Source: Deltaproteobacteria bacterium
Lineage (GTDB): Bacteria; Desulfobacterota; UBA8473
DNA: 13,409 bases
Reading direction: 5' to 3'
NCBI GenBank assembly: GCA_030643245.1
Contig: DAOWME010000056.1
Location: 1-13,409, forward strand
Notes under the pieces: model-generated
Database searches by the model: none
The model's input: the letters and a program-made list of their open reading frames with translations, nothing else
What the model was told of the DNA's origin: nothing
In this document: positions 1-5,525 of the stretch, one piece after another
How positions within the stretch are numbered: the stretch's first letter is position 1
Layout of the letters: each line of letters starts with the position of its first letter
Program-made: the position numbers and the translations under genes

Positions 1-1
1 A

Positions 2-92
2 AAGAAAGAACAGTCTAATGCTACTCAATTTAACCTATAGGTTTTGGAACTACAATCATTCAAAAAACGAGGCTATCCTCCTGTTCTTTCTT
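2..92. repeat. 12-bp inverted repeat pair in the upstream intergenic region
   Basis: Bases 2-13 (AAGAAAGAACAG) are exactly complementary to 81-92 (CTGTTCTTTCTT), with about 67 nt between. The left arm touches the window edge, so the full length of the arms is unknown. No convincing ORF lies in 1-244. This could be a small palindromic element or a long-range RNA stem; nothing shows which. Confidence 0.45.
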
Positions 93-120
93 AACGCTCA
101 CTAAAATGCTCAAACAGCTG

Positions 121-170
121 CACAGATTAAAATTTAACCACCGTTGAATCTGTGTCGAGACCGTTTTTTT
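121..170 (+). terminator. Possible weak terminator-like hairpin with T-run
   Basis: Bases 121-128 (CACAGATT) pair perfectly with 147-154 (AATCTGTG) over an 18-nt loop. A run of seven T follows at 164-170, but nine bases separate it from the stem. The AT-rich 8-bp stem and the gap make it a poor intrinsic terminator. If real, it would end transcription from a gene left of the window and isolate the activase operon. Confidence 0.25.
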
Positions 171-176
171 ATTCGA

Positions 177-192
177 AAGTGTAAACTACTTT
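177..192 (+). promoter_or_regulatory. Upstream motif copy 1 (before the activase)
   Basis: AAGTGTAAACTACTTT occurs here and again, identically, at 1192-1207. In both places the motif begins 68-69 nt before the start codon of the following gene. Similarity resumes at the same offset (+25) with ATGAAGRATRCC. The core reads as a dyad, AAAGT-N7-ACTTT. The equal placement suggests a shared operator or promoter element, but a dispersed repeat end is an alternative. No clear sigma70 -35/-10 pair could be assigned. Confidence 0.45.
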
Positions 193-244
193 ATAGCTTT
201 TATGAAGGATGCCTATAAAAAATCATTTTTTCAAAAGGGATAAA

Positions 245-1037
245 ATGAAGATAATCAGAGAGCCTGTCTTTGCGGGAATAGATGTCGGATCTTTGACTGC
301 AAAGGCCGCACTGATCGACAAAGGGGGTATCCTTTCGCACTCTATTATCGACACTGGCGCCAACCCCGAGAAAGCCGGTGAAACGGTCTTTGATAAAGCG
401 CTCGGGAAGGCAGGATATGGAAAGGGAGAGGTAAGACAGATAGTAGGTACAGGTTACGGCAGGGTCTCCCTGTCGTTTGTCGATAGAGCCGTTACAGAAC
501 TAACCTGTCACGCAAAAGGTGTCCGTTACCTCAACCCCGATATCATGACGGTAATCGATATCGGCGGCCAGGACAGCAAAGTGATCAGGCTGAACAGGGA
601 CGGGAGCATGGCTGATTTTACCATGAATGACAGGTGTGCGGCAGGTACGGGGCGGTTTCTCGAGGTGATGGCGCGAGCTGGAGGTGGGTCTCGAAGAACT
701 CGGCCGGATCTCGCTTCGGTCCATAAAACCCGCTCTCATAAACAGCACGTGTACAGTTTTTGCGGAGTCTGAGGTCATTTCCCTCTTGGCGTCAAGAGAA
801 GAAAAGGAAAATATCGCTGCCGGCCTCCACCTCGGGATCGCAAAGCGAGTGGGTAATCTGGCCAAGCGGCTGGGCATAAAGGAAAGCGTGGGTTTTGTGG
901 GGGGTGTGGCAAAGAACAAGGGTCTTAGAGATGCATTGGAGAGCTTTTTGGGAGTAATCTTTGCCCCGATCGGGGAGGACCCGCAAATTACAGGAGCCCT
1001 GGGAGCTGCGGTACTGGCAAAAGAAATGAATGGGTAA
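245..1037 (+). pseudogene. Acyl-CoA dehydratase / double-cubane reductase activase (HgdC/YjiL-like), frameshifted
   Basis: This is a BadF/BadG/BcrA/HgdC-family ATPase, which binds a [4Fe-4S] cluster at a homodimer interface and drives electrons into a partner dehydratase or reductase on ATP hydrolysis. Visible motifs are the N-terminal phosphate loop (GIDVGSLTAKA), the DIGGQDSK motif and RCAAGTGRFLEV with Cys131. The frame is lost near 668-680: the protein runs in one frame to MARA and continues in another as LEVGLEELG, through STCTVFAESEV to a normal C-terminus at TAA 1035-1037. Restoring two missing bases puts the second cluster Cys at residue 170, a spacing of 39, the same as Cys127/Cys166 in Acidaminococcus HgdC, and gives about 264 aa, normal for the family. 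As read, translation would stop at 772 after about 175 aa, out of frame and without the second ligand. ATG 245 is chosen because AAGGGA lies just upstream; ATG 209 lacks a usable site and adds a non-family extension. Confidence 0.88.
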
Positions 1038-1056
1038 AGGGCATATTTTAAGTATC

Positions 1057-1066
1057 AGTTTACACT
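1057..1066 (-). repeat. Inverted copy of the 10-bp core AGTGTAAACT
   Basis: AGTTTACACT, the reverse complement of the core at 178-187 and 1193-1202, lies 20 nt after the activase stop. It is followed by AAGGATGC, which also occurs at 205-212 downstream of copy 1. With the copy at 1193 it bounds the activase-reductase spacer as an 11-bp inverted pair. The rest of the spacer (1038-1260) holds an 8-bp inverted repeat (1114-1121 with 1161-1168) and no credible gene. Confidence 0.4.
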
Positions 1067-1191
1067 TTTCAAGGATGCTGGTGCCAGAAAACAAATTCCG
1101 GGGTGGTGAAATTGGTTTCAGGTAATAGTGTTCAGGTGTCAGGGGCGAAAAACTAAAGAGCTGAAACCCGAAACCCATAGTGGTAGAAATC

Positions 1192-1207
1192 AAGTGTAAA
1201 CTACTTT
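1192..1207 (+). promoter_or_regulatory. Upstream motif copy 2 (before the reductase)
   Basis: This is the second exact copy of AAGTGTAAACTACTTT, starting 69 nt before ATG 1261; copy 1 starts 68 nt before ATG 245. The ATGAAGAATACC block at 1217-1228 matches 202-213 at 10 of 12 positions with no gap. Sequence upstream of the motif is not similar between the copies, so the shared segment is a short leader rather than a long duplication. Confidence 0.45.
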
Positions 1208-1260
1208 TGCAGTGTAATGAAGAATACCAAATAGATCTGGAGATTAACAGGGGGAAAATA

Positions 1261-2445
1261 ATGAAGCTTAAGCAGGATAAAATCATCGGAGAAGTGAGGG
1301 CCGATCTGGCCCTCCAAATAGAAATGGCTAAAGAAGAGGGGACGAAAGTGGTGGGGTGTTTGTGCTCTTACTTTCCACAGGAGATGGCCCTGGCAGCGGG
1401 AGCAATATCCGTTGGTCTGTGTGGAACGACTGATGAGCCAATTGCTGCCGCGGAGAAGATACTCCCTGCGGACCAATGCCCTGTTGTTAAGGCCACCTAT
1501 GGCCCGGCCGTTTCCGACACTTGCCTGCTATTTCCTCTAGCGGATTGCATTGTCGGGGAGACTACTTGTGACGGCAGGAAGAAGATGTATGAACTGCTGG
1601 CAAGGGCGAAACCTATGCATGTCATGGAGCTGCCTCAAATGCCTGATGAGAGGGAAGCGCTCGTGCACTGGACCGCTGAGCTGAGGAAGGTCAAGGTGTT
1701 CATCGAAGAACATGTTGGCGACAGGATCACCGATGAAAGCCTCCGGCAGGTGATCGGGCAAATGAACAGGGAGCGCGCCCTCTTGACTGAGATCCATCGC
1801 TGCCGCAAGGTGCATCCCCCACCCATAACGGGGCTGGACCTCATAGAGCTGTCAACCATGTTCTATTTCTCTGTTGACCGGAGTGATTTTGCGCAAAGAC
1901 TCACTGTGGTCCTAGAGGAACTGAGGCGGAGGATCAGGGAGAAGGAATTCGCATGTTCGCCCGAAGCGCCGAGGATACTCTGGACCGGTCTGGGGAATAG
2001 CTTGGGGTGCGACAAGGTCTTGAGACTGGTTGAGGAGTGCGGAGGTGTTGTGGTCTGTCAGGAAGGGTGTGGCGGTATTACCCGAATTGAGGATATGGTG
2101 GATGAGGAGAAGGACCCTATCGAGGCGATAGCCGAAAGATATCTGAGGGTTACCTGCTCCTGTATGACCCCGAATACCAGGAGGTTTGAGGATATAGATC
2201 GTTTAATCTCCGAGTATAACGTCCAGGGGGTTATAGATTTGACCTGGCAATTTTGCCACACTTTCAACATCGAGTCATACAGGGTGGGCGAGCTCGTCAA
2301 GGGTAAATATGGCCTCCCATTCCTCCATGTGGTGACGGATTTCTCCCAGTCGGATATCGGCCAGCTCAGGGTTCGCGTTGAGGGTTTCCTGGAGCAGATC
2401 ACCCTTGGAAATAGAGATGCCTCTCATAGATGCGCGCAATGTTAG
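1261..2445 (+). CDS. Double-cubane-cluster anaerobic reductase (YjiM-like, 2-hydroxyacyl-CoA dehydratase D family)
   Basis: This 394-aa cytoplasmic protein belongs to the HgdB/BcrBC superfamily and closely resembles the single-subunit YjiM/DCCP branch, in which an activase delivers ATP-driven low-potential electrons to an [8Fe-9S] double-cubane cluster. Motifs also present in E. coli YjiM (from memory) are CSYFPQE, a CGTTDE block, CPVVKATYG (Cys73), GETTCDGRKKMYE (Cys103), the TCSC pair (Cys299/Cys301) and FCHTFNIES (Cys332); these are candidate cluster ligands. The C-terminal SQSDIGQLRVRVEGFLE is also family-typical. ATG 1261 follows AGGGGG at suitable spacing; an upstream extension to 1180 has no family match. 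It sits just after its expected partner activase, which is broken here, and overlaps the ABC ATPase gene by 29 nt, suggesting translational coupling. The natural substrate is not known for most of this branch; the ABC neighbours hint at an imported small molecule. A true CoA-ester dehydratase is less likely because the usual second subunit is absent. Confidence 0.9.
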   Translation: MKLKQDKIIGEVRADLALQIEMAKEEGTKVVGCLCSYFPQEMALAAGAISVGLCGTTDEPIAAAEKILPADQCPVVKATYGPAVSDTCLLFPLADCIVGETTCDGRKKMYELLARAKPMHVMELPQMPDEREALVHWTAELRKVKVFIEEHVGDRITDESLRQVIGQMNRERALLTEIHRCRKVHPPPITGLDLIELSTMFYFSVDRSDFAQRLTVVLEELRRRIREKEFACSPEAPRILWTGLGNSLGCDKVLRLVEECGGVVVCQEGCGGITRIEDMVDEEKDPIEAIAERYLRVTCSCMTPNTRRFEDIDRLISEYNVQGVIDLTWQFCHTFNIESYRVGELVKGKYGLPFLHVVTDFSQSDIGQLRVRVEGFLEQITLGNRDASHRCAQC

Positions 2446-3181
2446 TAAAGTCTTTGGTGACGGTCAAGGTGAGAACACGACTGCACTGGATGATTTCAAT
2501 CTGGTGGTGGTGGAGAAGGAATTTGTCAGCATTATTGGGCCCAGCGGCTGTGGCAAGAGCACCTTTCTGCTGCTTTTAGCAGGTCTGGAACTTGTCACCA
2601 GCGGAGATCTCCTGTTGGACGGGCAACCGGTCAACGGGCCGGACCCGGGCCACGCCATCGTATTTCAGGAATATCTCCTCTTCCCATGGAGGACTGTCTG
2701 GAAGAACATTGAGTTCGGGCCCGAGGTTCGGGGAGCCCCCAAGAATAAACGGGCGGAGGTTGTCTCGAAGTACATCAAGCTTGTCGGGTTAGAGGGGGTT
2801 GAGGGGCGGTACCCCCACGAGCTAAGCGGAGGAATGAAACAGAGGGTTGCCATAGCCAGAGCATTGGCCAATGAGCCCAAGGTGATCCTTATGGATGAAC
2901 CATTTGGCTCCCTCGATGCCCTGACCAGAGAGAACATGCAGGTAGAGCTTCTGCGTATCTGGCAGGAGAATCGTTGCACTGTGATCTTCGTCACCCACAG
3001 CATTGAGGAGGCTGTCTTCCTCTCGGACAGGCTGGTAGTGATGGGCACCCACCCGGGAAGAGTCAAAAAAATATTTCCAATCCCCTTCCCCAGGCCAAGA
3101 AAGCGAGAGATCATCAGTTCAGCGGACTTCGTTGCGCTGGCGGCCGGAGTAAAGGGACTGATCCTGGAGGAAGAAAAGTAG
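2417..3181 (+). CDS. ABC importer ATPase, nitrate/sulfonate/taurine (SsuB/TauB-like) family
   Basis: This 254-aa nucleotide-binding subunit of an importer carries the full set of motifs: Walker A GPSGCGKST (41-49), Q-loop Gln84 in VFQEYLLFPW, signature LSGGM (136-140), Walker B VILMDEP (156-162), D-loop SLD (165-167) and switch His194 in VTHSIEEA. The FPWRTV segment after the Q-loop and the family-typical VMGTHPGRV motif point to the NitT/TauT (SsuB/TauB/NrtD) group. ATG 2417 is chosen because the family's N-terminus begins there (MPLIDARNVSKVF); a TTG at 2378 would add an unrelated stretch. The start lies inside the end of the reductase gene, consistent with co-transcription. The permease follows only after a 263-nt spacer holding a palindromic element. 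The gene appears intact. Substrate specificity cannot be read from this subunit. Confidence 0.95.
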   Translation: MPLIDARNVSKVFGDGQGENTTALDDFNLVVVEKEFVSIIGPSGCGKSTFLLLLAGLELVTSGDLLLDGQPVNGPDPGHAIVFQEYLLFPWRTVWKNIEFGPEVRGAPKNKRAEVVSKYIKLVGLEGVEGRYPHELSGGMKQRVAIARALANEPKVILMDEPFGSLDALTRENMQVELLRIWQENRCTVIFVTHSIEEAVFLSDRLVVMGTHPGRVKKIFPIPFPRPRKREIISSADFVALAAGVKGLILEEEK

Positions 3182-3203
3182 GGGCGAACCTTTGTGTTCG
3201 CCC
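3182..3203 (+). terminator. Perfect 8-bp stem-loop immediately after the ATPase stop codon
   Basis: GGGCGAAC (3182-3189) pairs with GTTCGCCC (3196-3203) over a 6-nt loop, directly after TAG 3179-3181. No T-run follows, so it is not a canonical intrinsic terminator; it could stabilise the mRNA 3' end or be a dispersed palindrome. It begins with the same GGGGCGA (from 3181) as the tips of the larger element at 3237-3417, so it may be related to it. Confidence 0.5.
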
Positions 3204-3236
3204 ATAAAGGATGGAAGAAGGTTATAAACAAAATAA

Positions 3237-3417
3237 GGGGCGAGGCCGAAATAACTTCCCCATTTGTACATCTCATCTTCAGGCCATCTTTGACCGATCT
3301 TCAAATACAAAATCCTCGAAATAGGTAAGACTATTCCTGTGATTTTGTATTTTCAGATCGAACAAATCTGACCTAAATCTGAGCGCCAACTTGAGGAAGT
3401 TATTTCGGCTTCGCCCC
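3237..3417. mobile_element. 181-bp MITE-like palindromic element between ATPase and permease genes
   Basis: The ends are 23-bp inverted repeats (3237-3259 and 3395-3417) matching at 22 of 23 positions, beginning GGGGCGAGGCCGAAATAACT. The trinucleotide TAA flanks both sides (3234-3236 and 3418-3420), as expected for a 3-bp target duplication. An inner inverted repeat (3295-3314 with 3341-3360, 18 of 20) makes the element almost wholly foldable. No ORF is carried. This suits a non-autonomous miniature inverted-repeat transposable element. It interrupts what should be a tight ATPase-permease junction and may affect expression of the permease. Confidence 0.7.
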
Positions 3418-3444
3418 TAAGTCAATTCAGGACAAAGAACAAGA

Positions 3445-4206
3445 ATGAAAAGAGGAAACGTCATCTCTCCGATAGCATTATTCGGGATCTGGGAGCTGGT
3501 GGGCAGGTTGGAACTGGTAGACCCTCTCTTTCTCCCCGCTCCCACGGCGATTCTTGCGGAGGCATGGAGTTTGGCCCGTTCAGGGGAACTCTTTATCCAT
3601 ATAGGCGTCAGCCTGTATCGGGTGGGAATGGGCTATGGTATGGGAGCCTTGGTGGGGGTAAGTCTCGGCATCCTCATGGGCTGGTCCAAGAGGTTGGAAG
3701 AGTATCTCGACCCCTTGATAGAGATGATCCGCCCCATCTCGCCCCTGGCCTTGCTCCCCCTGATGATCCTCTGGTTCGGGATGGGCGATGGTTCAAAGGT
3801 CATCATCATCTTTAAGGCCAGTCTTTTCCCCGTGCTGCTCAATACCATAGCAGGGGTAAAAGGGGTCGACATCAAATTGATCCAGGCTGCCCAGACCCTC
3901 GGCGCAAATCCGGGGCAGGTTTTCCGCAGGGTCGTTCTGCCCGCCAGCCTTCCAACGATCCTAACGGGTCTCAGGATATCAACGGCCCTTGCCATGCTCG
4001 CCATCGTAGGCGTGGAGATGCTCGCCGCAGAATCGGGTCTCGGCTACCTCCTCGTTGAAGCGGAACATGTATTCGATACTCCGAAGATGTTCGTAGGCCT
4101 TTTGGTTCTCGGAGCCCTAGGATACCTCTGGGACAGGCTGGCCCGGGTTGCCCAGAACAGGATCCTAGTATGGCATAAGGAGACCACCCTGGAGGGAAAG
4201 ATCTAG
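3445..4206 (+). CDS. ABC importer permease, nitrate/sulfonate/taurine (SsuC/TauC-like) family
   Basis: This 253-aa integral inner-membrane subunit forms the channel of the importer. It has several hydrophobic segments of the BPD_transp_1 fold and a clear EAA coupling loop around residues 138-165 (IQAAQTLGANPGQVFRRVVL, followed by PASLP), which docks on the ATPase. The segment RPISPLALLPLMILWFGMGD is typical of SsuC/TauC proteins. Length is near the family norm of about 250-280. ATG 3445 begins just before the first hydrophobic segment; its ribosome binding site is weak (AGGA about 13 nt away), which fits dependence on read-through from the ATPase gene before the palindromic element arrived. 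The gene looks intact. A lipoprotein binding-protein gene follows 68 nt later. Confidence 0.92.
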   Translation: MKRGNVISPIALFGIWELVGRLELVDPLFLPAPTAILAEAWSLARSGELFIHIGVSLYRVGMGYGMGALVGVSLGILMGWSKRLEEYLDPLIEMIRPISPLALLPLMILWFGMGDGSKVIIIFKASLFPVLLNTIAGVKGVDIKLIQAAQTLGANPGQVFRRVVLPASLPTILTGLRISTALAMLAIVGVEMLAAESGLGYLLVEAEHVFDTPKMFVGLLVLGALGYLWDRLARVAQNRILVWHKETTLEGKI

Positions 4207-4224
4207 CCGGGGGATAACCGGCTA
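4204..4224 (+). terminator. 7-bp stem-loop overlapping the permease stop codon
   Basis: TAGCCGG (4204-4210, including the TAG stop) pairs perfectly with CCGGCTA (4218-4224) over a 7-nt loop. No T-run follows. It resembles the hairpin at 3182-3203 in lying right at a stop codon, so it may mark an mRNA processing or attenuation point rather than a true terminator. Confidence 0.4.
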
Positions 4225-4274
4225 AGGATTTCGGTAACAATTACGGATTTTGAAGGTTGAATCTGGTTGGCATT

Positions 4275-5366
4275 ATGACAGAGACGGCATTGACACATGA
4301 GGTTACGAGGCACATAAGGCGTGTGTTCTTCGTCTTTTTCCTAGTCTTAATGGTTTTCCTCGTTACTGGGTGTGGCCGACAGACAGATCAGGAAGGTTCA
4401 CATACCTTCAACATCGGATACGGCAGATATATCGACTGCCTGCCCCTTTATGTGGCCGTTGACCATGGTTTTTTTCATCAAGAGGGCGTCCGGGTGAACC
4501 TCCGTGTAGTAAGGGACGCAAAGAGCACCATAGGGGCCATATTGCATGGTGACCTCGACGGGGGATTTCTCGGTTTTCCCCAGATAGTTTTTGCCCTGGA
4601 GAGGAAAGTCCCCATCAAGGTGGTTGCCTGGGCGGGCAGATCTCACCCGGGAACCCGATGTGGTCTGCACGTCTGGAATAATAGTGATATTCGAAAGGTT
4701 GAAGACCTCAAAGGGAAAAAGATCGCCATGGGGCGGGATGTCTCAACCCGCACCCTGGTGGGTACCCTTTTGGCACGGCATGGGATGACCTACAACGATA
4801 TAGAAGTCGCTATGGGAATTGAACTGGGAGAGCCCATGAAGACGGAGGCGGCTTTCAAATCCGACAGGGTAAGCGCCATATACACGTGAGACCCGGTAGC
4901 TACCATGCTGGAGATGCATGGTGTAAGCAGGCTTTTCTCCTCTATGAATGATATGATCCCCGGGTATGTAGTCGACGGTATTGTCGTCGGAGACGGGACA
5001 ATAGAGAGGAAACCCGAAGCAGTCCATAGTTTCTGCAGGGCATTGGTGCGGGCCTTCAAATTTATCCGGGAAGAGGAGGTGGAGGCGAGAAAAAGCCTCC
5101 CCTATTATACGAGCGTGCCTGAAGCAGTGGCCATGAAGTGTGCGCTGCGGGAGGTAAGCCCGGACGGAAGAGAACCCTTAGACCTGATCCGTTTTCAGAT
5201 CGGGATGATTAAGCTTTTCAGCTTCCTCAATAATGACATGGATATAGCAAAGATAATCGACTACAGTTTTCTTCCACCGCCAACGCCTGGCTGGGAGGAG
5301 GCGAGAAGAGAGGAAATCGGCTTTGACGAAAAGGAGTGGCTGGAAGCTTTGCCAAGAGGTTCCTAA
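4275..5366 (+). pseudogene. ABC importer substrate-binding lipoprotein (SsuA/NMT1-like), interrupted by in-frame TGA
   Basis: This is the periplasmic binding component of the importer, predicted to be a lipoprotein: a hydrophobic stretch (residues 17-31) ends in lipobox LVTGC with Cys33. The mature part has the NMT1/SsuA look: NIGYGRYIDCLPLYVAVDHG, FFHQEGVRV, GFLGFPQIVFA, VEDLKGKKIAMG, then a second lobe with GYVVDGIVVGD. The frame contains TGA at 4887-4889 (codon 205) between AIYT and DPVATML, and continues without other stops to TAA 5364-5366, giving 363 codons of normal family length. Trp (TGG) at this place is the simplest ancestral codon. As read, the product is a 204-residue N-terminal half that could not close around ligand. 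ATG 4275 is preferred over TTG 4257. Selenocysteine insertion is a low-probability alternative because a 7-bp hairpin (4902-4922) follows the TGA. Confidence 0.85.
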
Positions 5367-5423
5367 GAAACTTACCCCACATATATGGGTCAATTACCAC
5401 TTGAGCAAACCATATTTCCTTTG

Positions 5424-5473
5424 AAAGGAGGGACAGTGAGAATGAGTTGATGAAGAGAGTGAATGAGTTGATG
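5424..5473 (+). repeat. Strong Shine-Dalgarno without a gene, followed by a 13-bp direct repeat
   Basis: The spacer between the binding protein and the TonB receptor (5367-5525) has AAAGGAGGGA at 5424-5433, then GAATGAGTTGATG twice (5440-5452 and 5461-5473, period 21). Only very short reading frames follow the strong ribosome site, with overlapping stop-start TGATG steps. The longest begins at ATG 5450 and runs 55 codons into the receptor's signal region in another frame. I do not call it a gene. It may be the remnant of a small leader or of a lost gene start. Confidence 0.4.
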
Positions 5474-5525
5474 GGGGTTGGGTTAGCGACGATACTGTTC
5501 AAAAATAAGAAGAAAGGTGTAAATA

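Noticed and set aside
1192..1212. Possible sigma54 promoter (TTTTGCA) before the reductase
   Set aside because: The required GG at the -24 position and fixed 10-nt spacing to GC are not present.
500..1476. Several 90-165-codon frames on the - strand over the activase and reductase
   Set aside because: They are antisense shadows of well-recognised + strand genes and show no domain or signal of their own.
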